From JBLNBU01 sp050260215 (lineage in GTDB: Bacteria > Pseudomonadota > Alphaproteobacteria > Rhodospirillales > Magnetospirillaceae), in NCBI GenBank assembly GCA_050260215.1, contig JBLNBU010000050.1:1-12911 (forward strand): a DNA stretch of 12,911 nt, in the 5' to 3' direction. The notes below the pieces were generated by a model, which had not been told where the DNA came from, did not search any database, and saw only the letters and a program-made list of their open reading frames with translations. Shown here in pieces: positions 1 through 7,693 of this stretch. Position numbers and translations under genes: made by a program. Numbering within the stretch: the stretch's first letter is position 1; each line of letters begins with the position of its first letter.

Positions 1-516
1 GGCGGTACCGGTGGCCAGGCGCAGGCGATAGCCGCCCTTGCCCGAATCGGCCGACACCTCGCCCCAGACCAGCAGGTCGGCGTCCTCGGCGGCGACGGCG
101 TGGCGGGTGTTGAGCACCACACCCGACACTTGCGCCGGGTCTTCCAGGGTATCGAGCTGGAAGGCCTTGGGCAGGGGCTTGACCTGGAATTCGGTTCGCC
201 GGGTCAGCGCTGCACTGAGGTGGGCGTGGGCCGATCCGTCGGCGTCGCCGGCCAGCGCCGCGACCACCACGGTGAACACCGGCGGATCGGGCACGGCGAC
301 GGGCGCCGTCGGGGCGGTCTGGGCCGGCTTGGGCTGCAGCAGGCGGGCCAGGGCTTCGAGCAGGCGCGGCAACTTGACCGGCGCAGGAGTATCGTCCTGG
401 TGTGCCGGGGCGGGTACCGCCGGAGGCGGCGGATCGTCACCGCGTTTGCCGCTCTTCTGGTCGAGGACCTGCTTGAGCCGCGCGATGCGCTCGTCCTTGT
501 CGTCAGTCTTCGCCAT
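1..516 (-). CDS. Uncharacterised protein, N-terminal 172 residues (cut by window edge)
   Basis: The visible part begins MAKTDDKDERIARLKQVLDQ and runs off the left edge in frame, so the C-terminus is unknown. Residues 1-25 are charged and probably helical. About residues 29-80 form a Pro/Ala-rich linker (DDPPPPAVPAPAHQ, then KPAQTAPTAPVAVPDPP). From about residue 80 there is a compact alpha/beta segment (VFTVVVAALAGDADG ... DLLVWGEVSADSGKGGYRLRLAT). A beta-strand pattern ending in 'DLLVWGEV' resembles the N-terminal ligand-binding-like module seen before TPR repeats in some alphaproteobacterial proteins, but this is a weak impression and no TPR is visible. There is no signal peptide or transmembrane segment in the visible part. 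The ATG at 516 is the first methionine after a recognisable promoter and follows the glycosyltransferase gene by 58 bp on the same strand. No function is assigned. Coding is likely because the frame is open over the whole stretch and its amino-acid composition is sensible. Confidence 0.7.
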   Translation of the reverse strand, partial: MAKTDDKDERIARLKQVLDQKSGKRGDDPPPPAVPAPAHQDDTPAPVKLPRLLEALARLLQPKPAQTAPTAPVAVPDPPVFTVVVAALAGDADGSAHAHLSAALTRRTEFQVKPLPKAFQLDTLEDPAQVSGVVLNTRHAVAAEDADLLVWGEVSADSGKGGYRLRLATGTA

Positions 517-537
517 GGTCGTGGCACCAACGCCTAC

Positions 538-566
538 TCTATATGCGAATGGTGGTCCAGCGCCAA
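538..566 (-). promoter_or_regulatory. Putative sigma-70-type promoter for the 1-516 gene
   Basis: On the minus strand a TTGGCG -35 box (566-561) and a TATAGA -10 box (543-538) are separated by exactly 17 bp. Transcription would start near 531, giving a 5' leader of about 15 nt before the ATG at 516. No clear Shine-Dalgarno sequence is seen. The site lies in the 58-bp gap after the glycosyltransferase stop codon, so the downstream gene can be transcribed independently of ligA. This is inferred from consensus matches only. Confidence 0.45.
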
Positions 567-574
567 ACGAGGCA

Positions 575-1795
575 TCAGGCCGAAGAGGGTTGCCGCACGC
601 CGGCCCGGCCGTCGGCGCCCGCGGACACCGTCACCGCACCGGGACCGGCGGCGCCGGAACGGATGCGGCCGGCGCGCCAGCCTGCCGGCAGCCCGGCCGG
701 TTCGGACAGCACCGGCGACAGCCGCATCAGGTCGGCGGCGTCGAGCGCGAAGGGGGCCATGCCGGCGCCGTCGAACCGCACCTCCAGCCGCTCGGTGCGG
801 CGGTGCATCTCCTGCAGCACCTCGTAGACGGAAAGCCGCTCCTCCAGCCGGCCGGCGGGGACGACCGGCGGGGGCGCCAGCGAAGGGTGGACCACGCCCT
901 TGAACAGGGCGTCCAGCACCTGGGCCATCTTGACGGCGGGAGCGTGCCCGGCCAGGAAGGCGTCGCGGCCGGCCAGGCCGATCTCCAGGCAGCGCTCGGG
1001 CCGGACCAGCCAGTGGGCGGCCAGCTCAAGGCAGTGGGCGTCGTCGTCGTACCAGATGGCGCGCACCCCGTCGGGCAGGTCGCCCTCGAGCCCGGCGTCG
1101 GGGTTCAGCCGGTCGCTGAACAGGCAGCCGCCGGCCGAAAGGATCTCGAACACCCGCATGTTGGCGTCGCCGTTGAGGCTGCAGTTGAACGCGATCTGGC
1201 ACTTGGCGAACTTGCGCAAGGCCATGTCCTGGGTGGCGTCGCCGGCATGGACCGCCAGGCCCTTGGCCGCCATCGCCTCGAGCAGGCGGCGCCGGCGCAG
1301 GTGGTGGACGCCGCCCTGGCCGGCAAAGCCGACCACCGGATAGCGCTGGCGCTGGATTTCGCCCGCGTAGGGGCGGACCAGCACCGACGGGCCGCAATAG
1401 ACCACCGGGCCGAGGCCGGCCTCGGTGAACCAGTGGCAGCTCTGGCGGTTGGGAACCACCGCGATCAGGTCGTAGCGCTCGGCGCGCGCGTGGGCGACCA
1501 GCTTGGCGATGGGCCGCTCGCCGTGGTGGGTGTCGCCCACCAGCAGCAGCTTGGGGCAGGCGAGTGCCGCCAGGTTGCGTGGCACCGCGCGGCCATAGGA
1601 ATCCACATAGGCGATGAACAGGTCGGGGGGCTTGGGCAGGCTGCGCAGGATGGGGGCCACGTCGTATTCGCCGGCCGGGGTGCGCCGCGAGGTGGCGCCG
1701 TCCGGCCAATGGGGCCCGCACACCACCTGCTCGCCCGGCCACGGGGCCGGGTCGATGTAGGGGGGCGCCATGTTTGTGCTGTAGAGGATCCGCAT
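575..1795 (-). CDS. CgeB-like glycosyltransferase (Glyco_trans_1_2 type)
   Basis: This is a 406-residue cytosolic protein with no signal peptide or membrane segment. The N-terminal half (MRILYSTNMAPPYIDPAPW ... LLLVGDTHHGERPIAKLV) looks like the first Rossmann-type domain of a GT-B glycosyltransferase. The second half carries the most telling motif at about residues 203-230 (FNCSLNGDANMRVFEILSAG, then GCLFSDRL). It matches the 'N-x-s-L-N-G-d-x-N-m-R-x-F-E-x-l-a-x-G' signature of the spore protein YkvP/CgeB-like glycosyltransferase domain, in which the Glu is thought to contact the nucleotide sugar. About residues 280-298 (FLAGHAPAVKMAQVLDALF) fit the C-terminal helix of this family. Residues after about 305 are an Ala/Pro/Gly-rich tail that may be poorly conserved. 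The ATG overlaps the ligA stop by one base (TGATG), so translation is probably coupled to ligA. Donor and acceptor are unknown. Polysaccharide or protein glycosylation is a guess from the family. Confidence 0.8.
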   Translation of the reverse strand: MRILYSTNMAPPYIDPAPWPGEQVVCGPHWPDGATSRRTPAGEYDVAPILRSLPKPPDLFIAYVDSYGRAVPRNLAALACPKLLLVGDTHHGERPIAKLVAHARAERYDLIAVVPNRQSCHWFTEAGLGPVVYCGPSVLVRPYAGEIQRQRYPVVGFAGQGGVHHLRRRRLLEAMAAKGLAVHAGDATQDMALRKFAKCQIAFNCSLNGDANMRVFEILSAGGCLFSDRLNPDAGLEGDLPDGVRAIWYDDDAHCLELAAHWLVRPERCLEIGLAGRDAFLAGHAPAVKMAQVLDALFKGVVHPSLAPPPVVPAGRLEERLSVYEVLQEMHRRTERLEVRFDGAGMAPFALDAADLMRLSPVLSEPAGLPAGWRAGRIRSGAAGPGAVTVSAGADGRAGVRQPSSA

Positions 1796-3906
1796 CAGCC
1801 GCCGATCAGGGCCAGCCATTCGTCTTCGGACAGGATGGTCAGGCCCAGCTTGGCCGCCTCTGCCGCCTTCGAGCCGGCGTCGGCGCCGACCACCACGTAG
1901 TCGGTCTTCTTCGACACGCTGCCCACCACCTTGGCGCCCAGGGCCTCGGCGCGGGCCTTGGCCTCGGGCCGGGTCATGGTCGCCAGGGTGCCGGTGAACA
2001 CCACCGACTTGCCGGCCACGGGCGAGGCGCCGGCCTCGACCACCTGGGCTTCCTCGATGGTCAGCAGGCCGGCCAGGTCGTCGATGGCGGCTTCGTTGCC
2101 GGGCTCGGCGACGAAGGCGACGATCTCGCCGGCAACGACGTCGCCGATGTCCTGGACGTTGGTCAGTTCCGCCCACGCCTCCGAGCCCGGCCCGGCGGCC
2201 TCCTTCATGGCCGCGTACCAGGCCGGGAAGCTGCCGTAGTGCCGGGCCAGCCGCTTGGCGGTGGCCTCGCCCACCTGGGGAATGCCCAGCGCGTAGATGA
2301 AGCGTTCGAAGGCGATGGTGCGCCTGGCCTCGATGGCGGCGAACAGCTTCTCGACCGAGCGCCTGCCCCAGCCCTCGTAGTTCTCGAGCTTCTGTATCGG
2401 CCGGTCGCGGTTGGTGTCTTCCAGGCGGAAGATGTCGGCGGGCCGGGCGATGAAGCCCTTTTCCAGCAAGAAGGCGACGTTCTTCTCGCCCAGGCCCTCG
2501 ATGTTGAAGGCATCGCGCGAGGCGAAGTGGACCAGCCGCTCCACCGCCTGGGCGGCGCAGACCAGGCCGCCGGTGCAACGCCAGGCGGCCTTGCCCTCCT
2601 CGCGAACCGCGTGGCTGCCGCAGACCGGGCAGACCGGGTGGTCGCCGCCCTTCTTGAGCTTCTCCTCCATGGAGAACGGTTTCTCGCCGCGCGGCTTGCC
2701 GGCGACCACCTCGACCACCTGGGGGATGACGTCGCCGGCGCGCTGGATCACCACGGTGTCGCCGTCGCGGAAGTCCTTGCGCGCGACCTCGTCCTCGTTG
2801 TGAAGCGTGGCGCGGGCGACCACCACGCCGCCGACATTGACCGGCTCCAGGTTGGCCCAGGGCGTCAGCACGCCGGTGCGGCCGACCGAGATCTCGATGG
2901 ACTTGAGCACGGTGGTGGCCTGCTCGGCCGGGAACTTGTGGGCGATGGCCCAGCGCGGCGCCCGGTCCTTCATGCCCAGCCGCGCCTGCAGGTCGAACCC
3001 GTCGACCTTGTAGACGACGCCGTCGATGTCGTAGGGCAGGGCGGCCCGCTCGTCGCCGATGGCGTGGTAGAAGGCCAGCGCGTCGTCGGCGCCGGCGCAC
3101 AGCCTGACCCGCGGATTGACCTTGAAGCCCCAGCCCTGCAGGCGCTGCAGGAAGTGCCAGTGGCTGTCGGCGACCGGGGCCGAGGCTTCGCCCATGGCAT
3201 AGGCGAACAGGCTGAGCGGCCGGGTGGCGGTGACCTTGGGGTCCAGCTGGCGCAACGAGCCGGCGGCGGCGTTGCGCGGGTTGGCGAAGGCCTTGTCGCC
3301 TGCCGCTTCCTGGCGGGCGTTCAGCGCCATGAAGTCGGCCTTGGTCATGTAGACCTCGCCGCGGATCTCGATCACCGCCGGCGCGTCGGGGCCGATGCTG
3401 CGCGGCAGGTCGGCCAGCGTCAGCAGGTTGGCGGTGACGTCCTCGCCCTCGGCGCCGTCGCCGCGGGTGGCGCCCTGGACGAAGCGGCCCGCCTCGTAGC
3501 GCAGGTTGATGGACAGTCCGTCGATCTTGGGCTCGGCCACCAGCGCCACCGGCTGGTCGGCGCCCAAGCCCAGGAAGCGGCGCACGCGCGCCAAGAATTC
3601 GTGGACGTCCGCGTCGTCGAAGGCGTTGTCCAGCGACAGCATGGGCACCGCGTGGCGGATCTTGCGGAAGCCCTCGGCCGGGGCGGCGCCGACCCGCTTG
3701 GACGGGCTGTCGGGGCGGACCAGCTCGGGGAAGCGCGCCTCGATGGCGGCGTTGCGGCGCACCAATGCGTCGTATTCGGCATCCGAGACCAGCGGCTGGG
3801 CCAGGGCGTGATAGGCCTGGTCGTGGCGCGCGATCTCGGCGGCCAGCCGCTTCAGCTCGGCGGCGGCCTCCATGGGCATCAGCTGGTCGACGGGCGTTTG
3901 ATCCAT
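1795..3906 (-). CDS. ligA: NAD-dependent DNA ligase LigA
   Basis: LigA seals nicks in duplex DNA during replication and repair, using NAD+ to adenylate itself. The predicted protein has 703 residues, slightly longer than the usual ~670. Domains in order are: Ia (about 15-75, including HDQAYHALAQPLVSDAEYDAL), the adenylation domain with catalytic Lys127 in EPKIDG, an OB fold (about 330-410, VGRTGVLTPWANLEPV), a four-cysteine zinc finger (C426, C429, C444, C450), a helix-hairpin-helix region (about 465-600, including NIEGLGEKNVAFLLEKG), and a C-terminal BRCT domain (about 630-703, AGKSVVFTGTLATMTRPEAK). All motifs look intact. The start MDQTPVDQL was chosen because it gives the full N-terminus and sits just downstream of a promoter. 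An internal MPMEAAAEL start 10 residues later is possible. There is no clear Shine-Dalgarno sequence. The gene leads a two-gene unit with the glycosyltransferase. Confidence 0.97.
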   Translation of the reverse strand: MDQTPVDQLMPMEAAAELKRLAAEIARHDQAYHALAQPLVSDAEYDALVRRNAAIEARFPELVRPDSPSKRVGAAPAEGFRKIRHAVPMLSLDNAFDDADVHEFLARVRRFLGLGADQPVALVAEPKIDGLSINLRYEAGRFVQGATRGDGAEGEDVTANLLTLADLPRSIGPDAPAVIEIRGEVYMTKADFMALNARQEAAGDKAFANPRNAAAGSLRQLDPKVTATRPLSLFAYAMGEASAPVADSHWHFLQRLQGWGFKVNPRVRLCAGADDALAFYHAIGDERAALPYDIDGVVYKVDGFDLQARLGMKDRAPRWAIAHKFPAEQATTVLKSIEISVGRTGVLTPWANLEPVNVGGVVVARATLHNEDEVARKDFRDGDTVVIQRAGDVIPQVVEVVAGKPRGEKPFSMEEKLKKGGDHPVCPVCGSHAVREEGKAAWRCTGGLVCAAQAVERLVHFASRDAFNIEGLGEKNVAFLLEKGFIARPADIFRLEDTNRDRPIQKLENYEGWGRRSVEKLFAAIEARRTIAFERFIYALGIPQVGEATAKRLARHYGSFPAWYAAMKEAAGPGSEAWAELTNVQDIGDVVAGEIVAFVAEPGNEAAIDDLAGLLTIEEAQVVEAGASPVAGKSVVFTGTLATMTRPEAKARAEALGAKVVGSVSKKTDYVVVGADAGSKAAEAAKLGLTILSEDEWLALIGG

Positions 3907-3912
3907 GCCAAG

Positions 3913-3941
3913 TTTATAGACCGGCCGCGGGCCCTGGTCGA
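3913..3941 (-). promoter_or_regulatory. Putative ligA promoter, predicting a leaderless mRNA
   Basis: On the minus strand, TCGACC (3941-3936) and TATAAA (3918-3913) are spaced by 17 bp. Only 6 nt separate the -10 box from the ligA ATG at 3906, so the +1 would fall at or next to the A of ATG. No Shine-Dalgarno sequence precedes the ATG, consistent with leaderless initiation. The assignment is inferred from consensus matches. Confidence 0.45.
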
Positions 3942-3949
3942 GGGTAGGA

Positions 3950-3978
3950 CTGACATAGCGCGACAGCCATGGTAGGGT
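3950..3978 (+). promoter_or_regulatory. Putative promoter of the GGDEF/EAL gene
   Basis: CTGACA (3950-3955, five of six -35 matches) and TAGGGT (3973-3978, a weak -10) are separated by 17 bp. The -10 ends 7 nt before the ATG at 3986. The TAGGG could instead serve as a ribosome-binding site 8 nt before the ATG, in which case the promoter lies further upstream. It is back-to-back with the ligA promoter inside a 79-bp intergenic region, so one regulator could affect both. Confidence 0.3.
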
Positions 3979-3985
3979 CGCGCAA

Positions 3986-6685
3986 ATGGTCGTGCCCCCC
4001 ATCCTTCCCCCCGGCCGGGCCAGCATCGTCCGGCTGGTGGTCGTGCTTGCCGGCGCCTGCATCGCGGTGGCGGCGACGGCGTTCGTCGTGCTGTGGGACG
4101 TGTTCCTGGAAGGCCAGAAGGCCCGCCTGACCGACGCCGTCCGCGCCGAGGCCCGCGCCATCGGCAGCATGGCCGAGCACGAGAAGAGCGACATCTCCGA
4201 TCCCTATTGGCGCGAGCGGGCCATTGCCCGGGTGGTGCTGGCGTCGCGCGCCTTTCCCGGCTTCGGCGACACCGGCGAGTTCACCTTCGGCGCACGCGAG
4301 GGCGATCGGATCGTCTTCTACCTGCGCCACCGTCACCGCGACGGGGCCGAGCCGCTGCCGGTGCCGTGGGACTCGGGCCTGGCCTCGCCCATGCGCGCCG
4401 CCCTCGACGGCCGGTCCGGCACCATCATCGGCAGCGACTATCGTGGCGCCGAAGTGCTGGCGGCCTTCGAGCCCATCCCCGAGCTGGGCATGGGCCTGGT
4501 CGCCAAGATCGACATGGCCGAGGTGCGCCGGCCGTTCCGCTTCGCCGGCCTGGCCGCCGCCGGGGTCGGCGCGGTGGTGATCGCCATCGGCGCCATGCTG
4601 CTGTTCAGCATCGGCAGTCCCATGGTCGCCCGCATCGAGAGCAGCGAAAGCCGCTATCGCGAACTGTTCGAGCACATGCGCTCGGCGGTGCTGGTCCTGG
4701 TCCCGGCCGGCGACGGGGCCGACGACTTCGTCGTCACCGACTGCAACGAGGCGCTGCTGGCCACCGAAGGGCTGTCGCGGTCCGAGGTGGTCGGCCGCTC
4801 GCTCGTCGCGGTGTTTCCCGCCGCCGCCGACTGCGGCCTGCTGGGCGGACTGCGCCGGGTGATGGCCGACGGGCTGCCGCACAAGCTGCCCATGTCCTTC
4901 TACCAGGACAGCCGCATCTCGGGCTGGCGGGAGCACACCTTGTTCCGCCTGCCCTCGGGCGAGGTGGTCGACATCTACGACGACGTCACCGCCCGCAAGC
5001 GCGCCGAGTCGGGCCTGCAGATGGCCCAGGCGGTGTTCCAGCACACCGGCGAGGGCATCGTCGTCACCGATCCGCAGGGGCGCATCGAGCGGGTCAACCC
5101 AGCCTTCACCGCCATCACCGGCTACGACGCCGTCGAGGCGGTCGGCAACACCCCCGCCATGCTGAAATCCGACCATCAGCCGCCGGAATTCTATGTCGCC
5201 ATGTGGGCGGCGCTGAAGCAGAACGGCGCCTGGCAGGGCGAGATCTGGAACCGCCGCAAGAACGGCGAGGCCTATCTGGAGTGGCTGACCATCAACGCGG
5301 TGCTCGACGAGCACGGCCAGGTCGCCCACTACGTGGCGGTGTTCGACGACATCTCGGAACTGCACGCCAAGGACCAGCACATCCGCCACCAGGCGTTCCA
5401 CGATGCCCTGACCGGCCTGCCCAACCGCTCGCTGCTGATCGACCGCCTCGACCACGCGGTGGCGGCGGCGGCACGCGGCGACCGCAAGGTGGCGGTGATG
5501 TTCATCGACCTCGACCACTTCAAGGTGGTCAACGATTCGCTCGGCCACGACGTCGGCGACGAGCTGCTGAAGGCCTTCGCCCAGCGCATCAAGGACGGCA
5601 TGCGCAAGTCCGACACCCTGGCACGTCTGGGCGGCGACGAGTTCGTGGTGCTGGCCACCGACTGGGCCAACCCGGCCGACCTGGCGACCATGGCCGAGAA
5701 GATCCTGGAAATGCTGGGTCGGCCCTTCACCATCGCCGGCCACGAGATGCGCGCCACCGCGTCCATCGGCATCGCGCTCCATCCGGCCGACGGCGGCGAT
5801 TCGCGCACCCTGATGAAAAGTGCCGACGTCGCCATGTACGCGGTCAAGGAAAGCGGGCGGGCCGGCTATCGCTTCTTCGACGCCGGCATGGACCGGCAGG
5901 CCATGGAGCGCCTGACGCTGGAATCGGCGCTGCGCCGCGCCATCGACGAGGAACAGTTCGAGGTTCACTACCAGCCCAAGATCAGCCTGTGCGAACAGCG
6001 CATGGCCGGCATGGAGGCGCTGGTGCGCTGGCGCCATCCCGAGCACGGCATGATCTCGCCGGTCCGCTTCATCCCGCTGGCCGAGGAGACCGGCCTGGTG
6101 GTGCCGCTGGGCGAGTGGGTGCTGCGCCAATGCTGCCGCCAGGCCGCCGCCTGGCGCGCCGCCGGCTTCGATCCCGGCCATATCGCGGTCAACGTCTCGG
6201 CCCGCCAGTTGGTGCTGCCCGACTTCGCCGACCGGGTGGCCGCCATCATGGCCGACGAAGGGGTGCCGCCCGAGGCCATCGACCTCGAGATCACCGAGAC
6301 CGCGGTGATGCGCGAGCCCGAGCGGGCCGCCGAGATCCTGGCCGACCTGCGTGCCCGCGGGGTACGCATCGTGCTCGACGACTTCGGAGTGGGCTATTCC
6401 AGCCTGGGCTACCTGAAGCGGTTGCCCATCGCGGTGCTGAAGATGGACCGCTCGTTCATCCACGACGTCGCCGAAGACCCCGGCTCGGCCGCCCTGGCCA
6501 AGGCCATCATCGACCTTGCCCACGCCCTTGCCATCGAGGTGGTCGCCGAGGGCGTCGAGACCGAGGCCCAGCTGAAGTTCCTGTCGGAAAGCCGCTGCTG
6601 CATGGTCCAGGGCTACATCTACGCCCGCCCCATGCCCGCCATCGAGGTCGAGCAACGCTTCCTGGCCGCGGCAGTGCCGGCGTAG
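3986..6685 (+). CDS. Membrane-bound Cache/PAS/PAS/GGDEF/EAL protein (cyclic-di-GMP turnover)
   Basis: This 899-residue signalling protein can potentially both make and break cyclic-di-GMP. A membrane helix at about residues 15-37 and another at about 187-210 bracket a periplasmic sensor of about 150 residues. The pattern in that segment (GDTGEFTFGAREGDRIVFY ... GSDYRGAEVLAAFEPIP ... GMGLVAKIDMAEV) resembles a Cache/CHASE-type ligand-binding domain. Two PAS domains follow (about 220-340 and 345-460, the second with GIVVTDPQGRIERVNPAF). The GGDEF domain (about 468-635) has an intact GGDEF at 549-553 and an inhibitory I-site RKSD at 540-543, five residues upstream. The EAL domain (about 645-890) has EAL at 677-679 plus VNVSARQL, EITETAV, DDFGVGYSSLGYL, KMDRSFI and EVVAEGVET. 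All are motifs expected of an active phosphodiesterase. Net activity cannot be read from sequence. The gene is divergent from ligA and converges on the pseudo-receiver gene with 21 bp between the stops. The start gives a short cytosolic N-terminus before the first helix. Confidence 0.95.
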   Translation: MVVPPILPPGRASIVRLVVVLAGACIAVAATAFVVLWDVFLEGQKARLTDAVRAEARAIGSMAEHEKSDISDPYWRERAIARVVLASRAFPGFGDTGEFTFGAREGDRIVFYLRHRHRDGAEPLPVPWDSGLASPMRAALDGRSGTIIGSDYRGAEVLAAFEPIPELGMGLVAKIDMAEVRRPFRFAGLAAAGVGAVVIAIGAMLLFSIGSPMVARIESSESRYRELFEHMRSAVLVLVPAGDGADDFVVTDCNEALLATEGLSRSEVVGRSLVAVFPAAADCGLLGGLRRVMADGLPHKLPMSFYQDSRISGWREHTLFRLPSGEVVDIYDDVTARKRAESGLQMAQAVFQHTGEGIVVTDPQGRIERVNPAFTAITGYDAVEAVGNTPAMLKSDHQPPEFYVAMWAALKQNGAWQGEIWNRRKNGEAYLEWLTINAVLDEHGQVAHYVAVFDDISELHAKDQHIRHQAFHDALTGLPNRSLLIDRLDHAVAAAARGDRKVAVMFIDLDHFKVVNDSLGHDVGDELLKAFAQRIKDGMRKSDTLARLGGDEFVVLATDWANPADLATMAEKILEMLGRPFTIAGHEMRATASIGIALHPADGGDSRTLMKSADVAMYAVKESGRAGYRFFDAGMDRQAMERLTLESALRRAIDEEQFEVHYQPKISLCEQRMAGMEALVRWRHPEHGMISPVRFIPLAEETGLVVPLGEWVLRQCCRQAAAWRAAGFDPGHIAVNVSARQLVLPDFADRVAAIMADEGVPPEAIDLEITETAVMREPERAAEILADLRARGVRIVLDDFGVGYSSLGYLKRLPIAVLKMDRSFIHDVAEDPGSAALAKAIIDLAHALAIEVVAEGVETEAQLKFLSESRCCMVQGYIYARPMPAIEVEQRFLAAAVPA

Positions 6686-6706
6686 GCGGATTTCGTTCGC
6701 GTCCCC

Positions 6707-7681
6707 TTACCCCGCCGCGGCGGGCATCGACTGCGGCAGGCCGATGCGGCGGCCCATGGTCTTGGCCAGGTCGTGCAGGCGTTCCAGGTCGGCGAAGCCG
6801 ACGCCGGCGGGGTCCTGGTGCATGCGCTTGGCCATGTCGAAGATGTCGCGCACGGTGGGCAGCACCGCCTCGGCCGGAGTGCCGCGCACGCGCCGGGCCA
6901 TGTCCTCGGCCACCTCGACCAGGTGGTGCATGTATTCGGCCAAGTCGGCCGACTGGGCGACGCCGTCGCGCACGCTGGCATGGATGTGGTTGACCAGCCA
7001 GTCGGTCTGCACGGCGTAGCGCTCGATCTTCATGCGGTTGACGGTGGCGATGCCCTCCCTGACCTGACGGTTCAGGCGGGTGCCGTCGGGGCCGTCTTCC
7101 ATGCGCAGGCGGATCGGATTGGGCACCTCGACCAGGGCGGCCGGCTGGCCGGTGAACAGGCGGGCTTTGGTGCGGCGGTCGGGGCCGGTGTAGTCGTGGG
7201 TGACCACGAACGGCTTGCGCCGGTTGGCGATCTTCTCGATGCGTCCGATCAGCTGGTCGGGCACCACCGGGGTCAGCAGCAGGTCGTCGACGCCCGAATC
7301 CACCAGCTTGCGGACATAATCGGGCTCGGCGCTGGCCAGCAGCACCATCACCACCACGAACGGATTGTCGCCCAGGCGGTGGTTGCGCATCTCGCGCACC
7401 AGGAAGCCCACGTCGTTGTCCTCGATCTCGCTGGCGGTGACCACCAGGTCGACGGCGTCGTGGCGCAGCAGGTCGTGCAGCTTGACGAAGGTGTGCACCT
7501 CGCTGACCGCGCGGAAGCCGACCGAATTGAGGGCCGCGCGCAAGCCTGACCGCACCAGGGGGCTGGGGTCGGCGATCGCCAGGCGGACATTGTCGTAGGA
7601 CTTGGCCAAGGGGACGGATCCGGAATTCTTTTGCAATTGGTAGCGCAAGGGCGGGGTGGGTGTCATCCCCGGCTTGCGCAT
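6707..7681 (-). CDS. Receiver-like signalling protein with degenerate phosphorylation site
   Basis: This is a 324-residue soluble protein. Residues about 31-155 have the alternating beta/alpha pattern of a response-regulator receiver (VRLAIADPSPLVRSGLRAAL ... VDLVVTASEIEDND ... FVVVMVLLAS ... VDDLLLTPVVPDQLIGRIEKI). One acidic-pocket residue is kept (D38), but Ala83 stands where the phosphoacceptor Asp is expected, and Thr137 where the conserved Lys before Pro is expected. After the receiver comes a DYTGPDRRTKAR motif (163-174) that I have seen linked to receiver domains but cannot name. A mostly helical C-terminal region of about 150 residues follows (NRQVREGIATVNRMKIERYAVQ ... VEVAEDMARRVRG). 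No DNA-binding helix-turn-helix or output enzyme is recognised. The ATG at 7681 is preferred because GGGGGA lies just upstream (3-nt gap). ATG 7666 is an alternative. The gene may act by protein-protein contact. A link to the adjacent cyclic-di-GMP protein is an inference. Confidence 0.8.
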   Translation of the reverse strand: MRKPGMTPTPPLRYQLQKNSGSVPLAKSYDNVRLAIADPSPLVRSGLRAALNSVGFRAVSEVHTFVKLHDLLRHDAVDLVVTASEIEDNDVGFLVREMRNHRLGDNPFVVVMVLLASAEPDYVRKLVDSGVDDLLLTPVVPDQLIGRIEKIANRRKPFVVTHDYTGPDRRTKARLFTGQPAALVEVPNPIRLRMEDGPDGTRLNRQVREGIATVNRMKIERYAVQTDWLVNHIHASVRDGVAQSADLAEYMHHLVEVAEDMARRVRGTPAEAVLPTVRDIFDMAKRMHQDPAGVGFADLERLHDLAKTMGRRIGLPQSMPAAAG

Positions 7682-7693
7682 GCGTCCCCCGTC

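Noticed and set aside
38..1900. Plus-strand open frame across the first two minus-strand genes
   Set aside because: It crosses two genes and their intergenic promoter without any recognisable domain. The glycosyltransferase motif lies on the other strand.
1774..3975. Antisense open frame of more than 700 codons opposite ligA
   Set aside because: It is the mirror of ligA codons. The composition is abnormal and no motif is found.
3914..6655. Antisense open frame of about 900 codons opposite the GGDEF/EAL gene
   Set aside because: The product is rich in Gly, His, Ala and Gln repeats typical of a mirrored GC-rich coding sequence. No domain, no ribosome-binding site and no promoter were seen.
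4093..6993. Very long open frame (over 900 codons) on the plus strand in another frame of the GGDEF/EAL gene
   Set aside because: It overlaps a gene with intact recognised domains, and its translation is Arg/Gly/Pro/His-rich with no motif. Long frames without stops are expected in other frames of GC-rich genes.
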